Shown here: piece after piece, positions 33,601-43,444 of the stretch | Numbering within the stretch: the stretch's first letter is position 1 | How the letters are laid out: each line of letters starts with the position of its first letter | From: Acanthamoeba castellanii str. Neff | Lineage: Eukaryota; Discosea; Longamoebia; Acanthamoebidae | Assembly (NCBI RefSeq): GCF_000313135.1 | Contig: NW_004457598.1 | Coordinates: 22,604 to 86,603, forward strand | Length of the DNA: 64,000 bases | Direction: 5' to 3' | Translations under genes and position numbers: made by a program | Notes under the pieces: model-generated | Databases searched by the model: none | What the model saw: the letters and a program-made list of their open reading frames with translations, nothing else | Told to the model about the DNA's origin: nothing

Positions 33601-35977
33601 ACGTAACAAGTAAAGTGGACAAATCAATCAAAAAGACAAAAAACAATAAAGAAAATCGGTTGTTAGTGAGGAGAGGGGTGGGTACGGTGTGGGGCAGGTC
33701 GTCCTGGTCGGGCTTGGTGGAGGCGAGGCCCGACGCGGCCTTCTTCTCCTTGTCCTTGCCCTTCTTGGCCCGCTCGGCCTTCTCCTTCTCCCGCTCCTTC
33801 CGCTTCTCCTCCTTGGCCTTCTCCTTCATCTCCTTCTCGAGCTTCTTCTTCTCCTTGCGCTCGATCTCCTTGCGCTCCCGCTCGAGCTTCTTCTTGTCCT
33901 TCGTCGTGGCCGCCATCGACGCCGACGATGTGAGGCCGGACAGGGCCGCGGCCGCGGCAGCCGCCGAGGCGGCCGTGGGGCTCGTGGGCGTCGACGGCAG
34001 TCGGTCGGAGCTCGTCGTCGGTCGCAGGCTGACCTCATCGCTGCTCTCCTCGCCTGGCGATCGCGCGCATTAGTCGTCGACAAACGAAACGAAAAACAAC
34101 TCGTTTGGGAGAGAAATGCGAAGAATGCCGTACTCTCGCTGGTGCTGTCTCGGGCGCCGTTGTCGCGGGCAAAGTCCTGGCTCTCCCGGTCCTTCTTCTC
34201 CTTCTCCCGGTCCTTCTTCTCCTTGAGGAGCGCCATCTGCTTCTTGGCCCACGAGTCCACCATCGACTCCTTTCTCTCCAGGGGCTAGCTCGCACGCACA
34301 ACACACACCACGCACACGACATAGGGTGTCAAATGCAGATCATGGCCGCTCATGAGAGTTGCTGTGGCGGTGGCGTACCACTCTCTTGCTGACGACGGTC
34401 TTCTTTAGCTTGTCATCGTCGCTCCTCTCCGCGTCCTTGTCCCTGGCCTCCTTGGCCCGCCGCTCGCGCTCCTCGCGCTCCCTCCGCTCGGCCTCCTCCT
34501 TGTCCCGCCGCTCGCGCTCCTCGCGCTCCCGGGCCTCGCGTTCCTCCCTCTCCCTCCGCTCGCGCTCCCGGCGCTCGGTCTCCTCCCGCTCGCGCAGCCT
34601 CTCGCGCTCCTCCCGCTCCTGCCTCTCGCGCTCTTCGCGCTCCTCTCGGTCCCTCCGCTCCTTCTCCTCGCGCTCGCGCTCCTCCCGATCCCTCCGGTCT
34701 CGTTCCCGCACGCGGGCCTCCCGCTCGCGCTCCTCCCTGTCGGCCCTCTCGCTTCGCTCAGCCCGCTCACTACGTTCACTGCGTTCGGACCTCTCCGACC
34801 GCTCGGGGCGCTCGCTGCGGTCGGAGCCGCGCTCGCTTCTGTCTCGCCGCTCCTTCTCCTCCTTCTTCTTGGCAATCCGCTCCTCGATCTCCTTCTTCTT
34901 TCGCTCCAGCTCCCGCTTCTTCTTCTCCACCTCCTCCCGCGCCTTGGCCTTGTCCTCGGTGCTCGGTTTGTCGAGCTTGTGCCGCGACGAGCCCCGCTCG
35001 GATCTCCGCTTCTCGGCCCGCAGCGCGTCCTGCAATCAATCAGTAAACCGGCTTAGCTCATCACGGCGCTATAGAACAGGCAGGCACGACTCTCGGTCGA
35101 GGAATATGCAGAAGCCACGCGCAGGTGGGTGGAGTTGAACACTGCGAGCGTACCACGTCCTTCTCCGAGGTCTTCCTGCGGCGAGCGTCCACCGTGGTGG
35201 CGACCGAGCTTCGACGAGCGGCCCTAAGCTCTCCGTTGACCCGATCGTCGTCATCTGTTTATGATGAAGGGAGGAATGAAAAGGTGAGACCTAGACCGCT
35301 CTGGATGTGCAAAGAAAGAAAGAGAGAGAGGACGAGAAGACGAGAAGAGAGAGAAAAGCGACGGACCGTCAGAGTCGTGCAGGTTGAGCTTCCGTCGCTC
35401 GCGCTCTTCGCGTTCGCTCTCCTTGCGTTCGTGTTCGGCCTTCTCCTCGCGCATGGCCCGGAAGGACACGCCGGAGCCCGATCGCTCCGTGGTCGGCCGC
35501 TCCGTGGTCGTGCCGCGGCTGCTACCGGGCGAGGGCGCGGGCGACCCGATCCCCGAGCCCGACGACGACTCCCCGCGCACCGAAGAGCCGCGGGAACTGG
35601 ACGACGTCAGGGTACGCTTGCTCCTGCCCGCGTCGTCGGCCTTCTCTCTGTCGCGCCTCTCGCGGTCTCGGGTGGAGACCCGGCTGCTCTCCTCCTTCTG
35701 CTTTCTCTCCTCTTCCTCCTGAGGTGGTTTGTGTAGAAAGAGTAGAGACTGAAGATGAGAAGAGAGAAGCGATTATAGAGGAGATGGAGCCTAAGGCAGA
35801 GAGAGATGCGAGGGGGGGGGCGAGAGGTGCCTTGGCCTGACGCCTGAGACTCGCTGCTACGTCAGTCGTGTCCACCGCACCGGAGAGGCGGGACCCTCGC
35901 CTGGCAAATGGGTTCCAGCTCTTGCGCTTCTCGTGGCGGTCATCCCATTCCTCCCCACTTCCTTCTTCGTGACTCAT
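27608..35977 (-). CDS. Large gelsolin/villin-superfamily protein with charged N-terminal half
   Basis: N-terminal exons (minus): 35977-35831, 35718-35367, 35254-35154, 35029-34379, 34284-34134, 34053-33686, 33514-33233, 33147-33056, 32984-32837, 32747-32246, 32099-31861, 31746-31335, then further exons to 27608. About 800 residues of Ser-rich and very long Glu/Arg/Lys helical sequence (exon 34379-35029 is almost all R/E/K) precede six gelsolin-like repeats: LYIWRVEYF...FTWMGAK (31.9 kb), LDGGTDGYIFQWNG (31.3), LFVWIGHGSS (30.5), VEVWAIEDGKP...CYFWEGRSS (30.0-29.7), ALYHIRRTTEE...LYLWYGKG (29.3-29.0), ANVYLLDTYHEVYVWLGKSA (28.6). An acidic tail ends MYHT; no canonical villin headpiece seen. 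Actin severing/capping or bundling is inferred. An extra 5' exon at about 36365-36423 (MEKKISFPRLARGG) fits in phase. Confidence 0.82.
28052..28112 (+). repeat. Intronic GTGTC/GTGGCG repeat in gelsolin-like gene
   Basis: Imperfect GCGTGTCGTGTGTGGCGTG units in a 3' intron of the gelsolin-like gene. Confidence 0.6.
28296..28398 (+). repeat. Intronic CGCACA / GCAC microsatellite cluster
   Basis: CGCATACCGCACGC-like units followed by (GCAC)n at about 28355-28382, in an intron of the gelsolin-like gene. Confidence 0.7.
29066..29165 (+). repeat. Intronic GTGTC pentamer array
   Basis: About seventeen GTGTC units (plus strand) with a short GTGTGTGT end, in an intron of the gelsolin-like gene; one of the longest arrays in the window. 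Confidence 0.9.
29766..29834 (+). repeat. Intronic (CA)n-(CG)n-(CA)n microsatellite
   Basis: Alternating purine-pyrimidine run of CA repeats flanking a GCGCGCGC core in an intron of the gelsolin-like gene; potentially Z-DNA forming. Confidence 0.85.
30555..30606 (+). repeat. Intronic (GT)n-(CG)n microsatellite
   Basis: GT dinucleotide run ending in CGCGCGCG, in an intron of the gelsolin-like gene between the segments coding VIMDAF and RELFVWIG. Confidence 0.85.
32138..32160. other. Assembly gap (N run) in a TG repeat
   Basis: 23 unknown bases flanked on both sides by (TG)n, within the intron between exons 32246-32747 and 31861-32099 of the gelsolin-like gene. The gap is a collapsed microsatellite, so no coding sequence should be lost. 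Confidence 0.97.
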
Positions 35978-36934
35978 CTCTAAGTCGACTTCTGCAAAGT
36001 CGAGAGGGAATTAGCGTCGCTCGGAGGAAGTGCAAAAAAGAACGAGTGTGGTCTCGCCTTGGTCGGTGGCTTCGCGAAGAAGGGGATGATTTTTGAGATG
36101 GTTGTTGTGGAATTTTGTACGGCAATAAATGAAACGGAAAGTGTAAGAAATGCTTGAGGGGGCGGGACAGAATGTGGAGTTGATGCAGTTGATGAGCGGT
36201 CCAGCTTCGAGTGAATGTGGCCAAACGAGAAGACCGAAGCAAGCGAAGACGAAATTCGAATTAATTCGCGGTTAATTGGTCGGATAGCGAAGAGAGGAAG
36301 CGACGGTGAAGTAGAAGAGGTGTAGTAAAGATTATGTGTGGCGCGCTGTAGATAGCGGTAGTTACCTAACCAACAGCTTGGACCTCCCCTGGCCAATCTT
36401 GGGAAGCTGATCTTTTTCTCCAAGTTACCGACGCGTAAGGCAGAACAAGAGGATGAGAGGATTAGCGAGAGAGGGCCGTCTTTCCTGATCCCCTCGTCTT
36501 CTTCTCTTCTTCCAATAGATGTTCTCTACGGCGCCGCGTATCGACTTCCTCTTTTCTCTGTCCTCCCGCTCTTGGTGTTGGTTTCCCCAACGGCGTGGGT
36601 TGGAACTCTGCAAGTGTCGACAAAAAATTCGCTATTAGGGATCTCATACCAGCGTGCATACCAACACGCGAAAATTCGGTCAGGCACGATGATAAAAACA
36701 TCGTGCGAAGGCGGGAGCTCGAACGTGAAGGAGGAGATGAACACGAACCCGTGGCTCGTTTGGCCTGGTCGTACCACCTCTACTGTCACTCTTGCTTGCT
36801 TGGTTGAGTTGCTTGATTTTTCCCAATTTATTTATACAAAAGGATTGAAAAAGGGAGCAAGCAAAACCAAGAGGTGTAAAAAATGACCAACCTGGAGGCA
36901 ACATAGAAGAGGACCACTTGAAGAGACTTCACCT
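35978..36934. other. 5' region of gelsolin-like gene and 3' region of Rab1-like gene
   Basis: 957 bases. About 36365-36423 could be an extra first exon of the gelsolin-like gene (ATG 36423, donor GTAACT, joining to 35994 in phase). The rest is untranslated or promoter sequence. AATAAA on the minus strand around 36829-36834 suits the Rab1-like gene's polyadenylation. No other gene seen. Confidence 0.5.
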
Positions 36935-38467
36935 TCAGTGGATCCTGTACGAAGAGCGTAGCGAGATGACGATGAGACCGAGGACAAACAACGCCAAATG
37001 CGCACACCACCAGGGAGGAGAAGGTGACGGACCTGGACTTGATGGTTTCAGCGAGAAGGAGGAACGCCTTGTTGACATTATCGCCGTCCTTGGCGCTGGT
37101 CTCGAGAAAGAGCGCCTCCTTGTTCTTGGCGAACTCCTGAGCTCGCCGTGTGCTGTGAGGACACGGCTCGTACGGCAACAGAGGAGAAGATGGCGATGAC
37201 ACATACCTTTGCCTTTCGCTGGTCAACTGACCTGTCGTCATCCAGATCGCTCTTGTTACCCTGCAGATGTGTGCAGCGTTAGATCCGCCAATAGACGTGA
37301 GCGATTGATCAATGTGAACGAAGGCCACAAAAACGAAGAGGAGGAGAGAACACGTACGACGATCATGAGGGCGGCATTTGGAGGGGCGTGCATCTCGACC
37401 TCCTTCAACCAATATTCGTTGATTTGCGAGAAGCTCTGTGGACGTCAAGCGAGGGTGAGCATCAGAGTATTAATTGTGCGACGTAGCTCTAGAGGTCGAT
37501 CTGTCTTGCTAACTTACCTTGGGGTCCGTGATGTCGTAGACCACAATGACACCGTGGGCGCCGCGGAAGTACGTGTTCGTCACTGTCTTGAACCTGCAAA
37601 CACAAAACGAGCAAACACGATCATTTGTGAGCATGACGATTCACGCTGTTATCTTTTGCCCCTTCATCCGGACACAACGTGAGCTGATCCCTCTGTGGGT
37701 TGTGAGGAAATGAGCACCTCTCCTGTCCGGCCGTGTCCTGTTCGATGCGCATACACGAAGGAGAGCCGGGATCAGTGCGCGATGCTACGAGAGAAGGAAG
37801 AGGAGGGATCACAGTACCCATAGCTGCAGCTTGACCACCTTGTCGTCAATGTCCACCGTCCGGATCTGTGCAAGCCAAGCGCGACCAGCGGAGCGCAAAG
37901 GGTCAACGAGCGCGCTTGGGCGGAAGGTATAAAGAGCAGGCCTAGGTCGTTGAGCACAAACTAACATACCTTGAAGTCAACGCCCACGGTAGTGCGGTAG
38001 GTGTCCATGAATTCGTTGTCCGCGAACCGTCCCAGAAGCGACGACTTACCGACTCCCTGGCTTCCTGCAGATCCCCAATTTACGACAGATAAATTTTTAT
38101 CAAAATGAAAATGCAAGCCAACGTGATTGTGGCTAAAATGTGGTTGTGGCGCAGTACCGAGAAGTAGAATCTTGAAGAGATAGTCGTATTCGGACGTGCT
38201 TTCGAATTGGGCGCTGGAGAAGCCCTTGCCATCGCGCAAGCTCTCGCTGCTGGCGTGGCTCAACTGCATGGGTGGCTCTTTCTTGATTCGTATGGGGTCC
38301 TCTTCCTCTCCTCCTCGATTGTATCCTTGGTTGCCTCCCCGACCTCCATCTCCCCTGGACTCATTCCCTCCAGTTCCTCTATCGCCTCCGCCATTTCCTC
38401 CATTTCCGCCCGATCCTCCGGCGTTTCCAGCTCCCGCTCCCGTCATCTTTGAGCTATCACAACCCAT
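36935..38467 (-). CDS. Rab1-like small GTPase with N-myristoylation/palmitoylation motif, no C-terminal cysteine
   Basis: Exons (minus): 38467-38158, 38064-37970, 37865-37818, 37737-37718 (20 bases), 37593-37518, 37435-37358, 37260-37207, 37136-37033, 36944-36935; all in phase. Start [10 protein letters not shown] fits MGxxxS myristoylation with a palmitoylatable Cys3. A Gly/Asn/Asp-rich stretch and a charged region fill about 90 residues before the GTPase: [60 protein letters not shown] and WLKEV are Rab1/Rab8-like. The last 10-base exon gives ETIKSRIH and a stop, with no CC/CXC/CAAX. If the last donor is skipped, the read-through tail also shows no prenylation motif. Secretory/endosomal role inferred. 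Confidence 0.83.
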
Positions 38468-38731
38468 CTTGTACGATCGTTCTCTGCAAAACAAGTCAAG
38501 ATTTGAGCTCGCCGCAGGCGAACCCCAAAAGAACACAAAGAGAAAACATTTTCCTCCCACTTCTGCGACCGCCTCCTTAACTGACGAATGGTCAACGCTT
38601 CCACAAGGAAGTGGGTGAAGAGGAATCATTGGCCAACATAGTGGCCAAAACGATAGTTGGAGGGAGGCAAGATGAAGAGAGCAGCACTATGCTTGCTAGG
38701 CTGATGGTGATGATGACGAAGACGATGGCCA

Positions 38732-41373
38732 TCAGCCCTGAGCCTTGAGCGAATCCCCAGAGGCGCGGGAGGAGGCGGGGACAAAACGAGAGTCGAGGAT
38801 GGACTCTACGATCGTCGTGAGCATGTTCACGTCGGCGATGAAGTTGATGATGGGGGCAGGAGCCTGTTCGGAAATTCCTTGGGTCGAGAGAGGCAGAGTA
38901 AGAAGGGATGAGGTGGTGAAGAAGAAGTAGAAGAAGAGCGATACATACCCTCTCGAGAGGTCATGGCGATGCAGCCGTGGAAGGTGAGGCCCAAGCGAGC
39001 GGAAGTGTACAAGTTCAGGTGGCGAGAGGTGATCAACTGAGGCGACCGAGGGTGGAGAGAAGGCGTCAGGGAATCCAACCAAACAAAAAGAGGGCTGCGC
39101 TGTCATGCGGCGATCGTACCTCGACCACGTGCGCTCCTGGCCGTGCAGCGAAGAGGTTGATGAAGCCTAGAGGTCAACGCCAACGAATTAGCTTAGTGAG
39201 TGCATGTGCGTGCAAATGGAATCCGAAGATGTTGTGACGAGCACCTGCTCCATGAGGACCCATGATGATGTCGGCCTCGCTGAAGAGCTTCATCCCATCC
39301 GTCGCGTTCATGTGAGCGTGATGCTCGATGAAGTTGATCTTCAGATGGCCCGTTCGATAGTGGTCGTCCTCCTGGATGTCGACGTCCTCCTTGTCTTGTG
39401 TGGACAAACGCTGAAGCTTCGCCGGATAAGCGGCGACGAGGTCGAGGATCGCCTCCTTGACCTCGTCGTAGTTGAGAATGATCCGTCCCTTCCACCCGTG
39501 GGGCTTTCGCACCATGAAGAGGATGTTCAATTCGATGTCCTCCTTGGGCAGACTGACCTTCGCCGGATCGTCGATCGCCAGCACGCTCAGCCGCCGGTCC
39601 TCCGGCACCTCAAGGGCGTTGAGCAGAGTCTGCGAGATCAACTGCGTCATCCCGATCGATGGCACGTCGTTGCGTTCTACGTATTGCGTATAGTAGACCA
39701 CATCAGCCTGCACCTTCGTGTTCCACAGCAGACGATCCCTGTAATGCATTTGTGGTACGTGGGAGCGCAAACAAGTTATAGGTCCGAATCAACGACGCAG
39801 AGAGCATTAGCACAGAAGGAAAAGCAAGAGACGTACTCGGATATGTTCAGGAACGCGTAGAGGGACTTGATCAGAGGATTGGGGAACTGCCAGCCCAGGT
39901 GGATGTAGATGTGCTCGTTGGCCTGGACGTAGGGCAGAAGCGTAGACAAACGGAAGTATTCGCTCACCATCATGTGCCAGAACATGACCTGGTGAGTGTG
40001 CGATATCACGACCACCTCCTTCACCTTCTTCCATTCTCCGTCCTTGGAAGTCTGTCGAGACACACAGTCAAAAGGATGAGTCGACATGGAGAAAAAGAAC
40101 GCCACGTTTGAAGTGATGCCAGCGACCGCAAGCGCCTACCTGGTTCTTTGCTGTGGGGAAGTATTGATGGCGGAAGTCGGTCAGGTTGAACGTGTCGGGC
40201 CACATGGAAATGAAGACGTCGTCGCCAAGCACGGAGCCGGCCTTCGTGATCCAGGCATCGTAGACCACGCCCACCGCCGGCGGGTGGACATTCTGGCCTC
40301 GTCGCAGTATCGTCACGTCGTTGTACTGAACACGACGAAGGAGGCAGCGCATAGCAGCGGACATGTCAGAACAGTGCGCCTCGAAAGTGCATTCAAGAAG
40401 AGTCTGGACCGAAAAGCGCACCTCCTCTTTCTGAAAGGCCGCGACCAGAGGCTTCAGTACGTCCTTCTTCGTTCGGTAGAGAGCGAGAGCAGGGCCGATC
40501 GAAGGATAGAAGCGAGGAGGCTGGTAGAAGCGATAGTAGCGGTCGAGCAAGGTGTAGGAGTCCATGTCCGCGCACATCGAGTTGAAGGCGGAGCACGGCA
40601 GCGTGTAAGAAGACTTGGCCGCTGCACTCGGCATCAAAAGAGACGTAAGCATCTTGCGAAGGAAGACGAGAAAGGCCTTGAAGTTGAGGGACATGCATCA
40701 TCGTACCACCCCAGAGTTGGTGCAGGTTGTAGTCGGAAGCGGGGAGAAACTGCAGCAAGCAAGGTTAGGCGCAGCCGACAACGCAAGAGACTTGGAGAGT
40801 AAGCAAGCGCAGTACCGTGGTCACTTTTACAGGAGACGTGGTGGCTTGAACGTTCTTTGTGAAGGGCCAACCAATTGACACGACGACCGCCACGATCGTG
40901 GTGCGGGGTGACGTCAGGTTTCAAGTAAACGAATGAACGAATAGTCCCCGAGCTGACGGATCCTGAAGCGCCCGGGCAAAAGGGAGAGGACGTACTCGTG
41001 TGGCCTTGTGGCGGGTGTATCTGGCCATGACCTCGTCATGCGTCTTCTTCGGCAAGGAGGGCGCTTGGGTTGTTGCGGGCTCTGCAGGAGCGCTGGCGCT
41101 GGCAGCTTTCGGAGGCGGTGATCTACTCGCCGGCGGTGCTGGCTTTTGGATTGACGGCTTGGCTTCGACGGCGTTGGGCGAGATTATTGAAGAGGATGTA
41201 GGCGGTGTTGACCTTTCTTCTGGCCCGGCTCTGAGCTGAGCGTCCAGGACGGCAGTGAGGCTGGTCGGATCTTCAACGGGGCCGTGCGAGCTGAGCGTAG
41301 CGAGCCAACCGAGGAATAAGAGCAGCATGAGGGCCAGAGCTCCCTGCCACCAGATGCGAGCGAGTGGTTGCAT
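38732..41373 (-). CDS. GT61 (DUF563) family glycosyltransferase, type II membrane protein
   Basis: Exons (minus): 41373-40996, 40854-40816, 40749-40707, 40621-40422, 40325-40140, 40051-39837, 39738-39245, 39166-39120, 39036-38949, 38877-38732; all in phase. An N-terminal signal anchor (WWQGALALMLLLFLGWLATL) is followed by a Pro/Ser-rich stem of about 100 residues, as in Golgi enzymes. The catalytic part contains NVHPPAVGVVYDAWITKAG and, near the end, SEADIIMGPHGAGFINLFAARPGAHVVE, the characteristic GPHGAG motif of GT61. Family members (EOGT, xylosyltransferases, plant XAT) add sugars to proteins or polysaccharides; the donor sugar here is unknown. A 20-odd residue segment from 40816-40854 is weakly supported. 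Confidence 0.82.
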
Positions 41374-41676
41374 CTTTGGCGCGCAGAAAAGATGGCGGGG
41401 AAGATTTTAACAACAAAAGATCAACGGGGTCGGAGCTAAAAGAAGTGGGCAAGGACAGACGAACCTTGAGGTGAAGGCAATCAATCCAGCTAGGAGAAGA
41501 GATTGACTCTGTCTTCTTCTTCTCTCAACAAAAAGTGTACACGTAGCGTCTGCTTGCCAGGGCTATGACCCGCAAATACCAAATGGCCATAAAACTCGGA
41601 GCTTGGTAGGCACAAAAAATGCGAAGAATCCAACAAAATTCGCTATTAAATTGCTCCGCTGGGCAAAGGGCACACG
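41374..41676. other. Intergenic region, kinase-like and GT61 genes
   Basis: 303 bases in tandem minus orientation between the APH-like kinase stop codon and the GT61 start. Nothing recognised apart from ordinary flanking sequence. Confidence 0.45.
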
Positions 41677-43197
41677 CTACAAATTGACGAGGGCGTAGGC
41701 GCTCATGAGGGGAATCGATCGGCCCTTCAGGCCCGCCGAAGCGTCTGCGTGATGATCGTGGACGAAGGCGGCGACCTGATCGTGGAACCACCCGACGCAG
41801 GCGTCGGGCAGGCCGAACAGGGTCATCAGGGTGAGCATCTGCAGCCAGCGCTCGATGCCGCCGCGCTGGTAGCGCTCCCAGCAGGCCTCCAGCGGAAAGG
41901 TGCGACCGCACACGCCCTTGGCGACCAGCCGGGCGTGGTAGTCGGCGAACAGGCGTCGCTCGTGCTTGCGGCGGAGCTCGGGCGAGGCGTTGCTGATCAT
42001 GAACTGGGCCAGCTCGGTGAACGGGCAGGCGATGCCCACCTCGGGCCAGTCCACCATGTACACCTTGGACCCGATGCGCGCGCCGTCGCCTTCGCCGTCG
42101 TCGGCGGTGCGCTCGCGCCCGGGCACCCAGAGAATGTTGGCCGCGTGAAAGTCGCCGTGGCACAGGGTGAAGGGCGTGGTGGGCTTGGTGACATCGAAGC
42201 TGCGCTGGTAGGTCTCCCAGCTGGTGGCGGCCAGCGAGTCGTCCATGGCACGCACCACCTCGTCACTCCACTTGACGCCCGTCTTGCCCTGCTCGATCGT
42301 GCGCTTGATCCCGAGCCACTTGCTGCGCATGCCGTCCATGGCCAGCTCCCACCGGGCGCGCTCCCGGCCCTGAAGCCACTCGGCGGCCTTGAGCCACGAG
42401 TGCCCGAGCAGCGACTCGTCGCGCCAGAACGCGGCGTGGACGTCGGCCATCGCGGCGAACACCTGCTCGATCATCTGCAGGCCCACCGATTCGGTCTGGA
42501 GCTCGGCCGGGAAGCCGCCCTTGACCGGACCCCAGCACTGGTTGCCCAGCACATGGCTGCCCAGCCGCGCGCCGGTGGTCGACAGGTCCTCCATCACCAC
42601 CACGAAGTCGCCCGTGGCCCACGAGCCGTCGGCGTGGTACACCCGCGGCACCACCGACCGCACCTCCTGGCGCTCGGTGGCCGACCCGAGGGTGGCCAGG
42701 TTGGAGGCGAAGTTGCGGTAGAAGTAGGCCTCGCGCGCGTTGCCCAGCAGGATCGACGACAGGCGCCGCGCGAAGACCGGCGTCAGGGTCTTGACCACCA
42801 GCGAGCGCGGGCGGTCGATGTTGTCGACATTGTCGGCACTGTCTTCGTCCCAGGTGAGGAGGAGCTTGAACATGGCGCCCATGAAGCCGCCGCCCAGGCC
42901 GTCGCCCGAGACCTCGACGTGCCGGAGCTTGCCCTCGGTGCCTAGGAAACTCTCGGCCCAGGCGATGAGCTCGGCGGGCGGCGGCAACGGGGTGGTAGGC
43001 GACGAGGCGGCCAGCGCGCTGGCGATGCGGTGCGGCACGCTGCCGGCCGCGCGCCACTGGCCCCAGCGGGCGCGGAGCCACGACCACCGGTAGAGGAAGG
43101 TGTAGCGCCAGGCGGCCGAACCGCCAGACGCACGGGAGGCGTAGACCGCCACCGCCGACACCACGGCGATGACGAACAGCAGGAGGTACCCAAACAT
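41677..43197 (-). CDS. APH/ecdysteroid-kinase-like phosphotransferase, membrane-anchored
   Basis: 506-residue intronless protein. ATG 43197 gives an N-terminal hydrophobic anchor (MFGYLLLFVIAVVSAVAVYA). The rest has an aminoglycoside-phosphotransferase/choline-kinase-type kinase fold. SLVVKTL supplies the ATP-binding Lys, VVVMEDL the hinge, TLCHGDFHAANILW the catalytic HGDxxxxN loop, and VYMVDWPEVG the metal-binding Asp (usually DFQ/DWE). Closest look is the EcKL/DUF1679 group and related uncharacterised bacterial/protist kinases that phosphorylate small molecules. Substrate unknown. Higher GC and no introns unlike its neighbours could mean acquisition from bacteria or retroposition, but this is inference. 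Confidence 0.8.
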   Translation of the reverse strand: MFGYLLLFVIAVVSAVAVYASRASGGSAAWRYTFLYRWSWLRARWGQWRAAGSVPHRIASALAASSPTTPLPPPAELIAWAESFLGTEGKLRHVEVSGDGLGGGFMGAMFKLLLTWDEDSADNVDNIDRPRSLVVKTLTPVFARRLSSILLGNAREAYFYRNFASNLATLGSATERQEVRSVVPRVYHADGSWATGDFVVVMEDLSTTGARLGSHVLGNQCWGPVKGGFPAELQTESVGLQMIEQVFAAMADVHAAFWRDESLLGHSWLKAAEWLQGRERARWELAMDGMRSKWLGIKRTIEQGKTGVKWSDEVVRAMDDSLAATSWETYQRSFDVTKPTTPFTLCHGDFHAANILWVPGRERTADDGEGDGARIGSKVYMVDWPEVGIACPFTELAQFMISNASPELRRKHERRLFADYHARLVAKGVCGRTFPLEACWERYQRGGIERWLQMLTLMTLFGLPDACVGWFHDQVAAFVHDHHADASAGLKGRSIPLMSAYALVNL

Positions 43198-43444
43198 TGT
43201 GTGTAGGTCAAGTGGCGCGGGAGAATGACAGCCCCGGACGCCTCGACCTGTTTTTCCTCCTGTGCTCTTCCCTTCTCTGGTGGTTTTCTCAGCTGTGTGC
43301 AATTAAGGAATTCGCTGAACCATCCTCTGGAATGTCGATAAATTCTCAAGAGAAGAGGGAGAGCACAGAGATCTTGGTGTACGGTTGGGGCTAAAGTTGG
43401 GTACAAGAGCGGAAGGGGACTGTTGGCTGTTGGCGCTAACAGGG

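Noticed and set aside
34359..35138. Plus-strand 259-residue Ser/Arg-rich frame that looks like an SR splicing factor
   Set aside because: It is the complement of the R/E/K-rich exon of the gelsolin-like gene, which joins in phase on the minus strand; no RRM is present.
41749..42945. 398-residue plus-strand open frame
   Set aside because: Antisense shadow of the APH-like kinase; high GC keeps all frames open and it has no family pattern.
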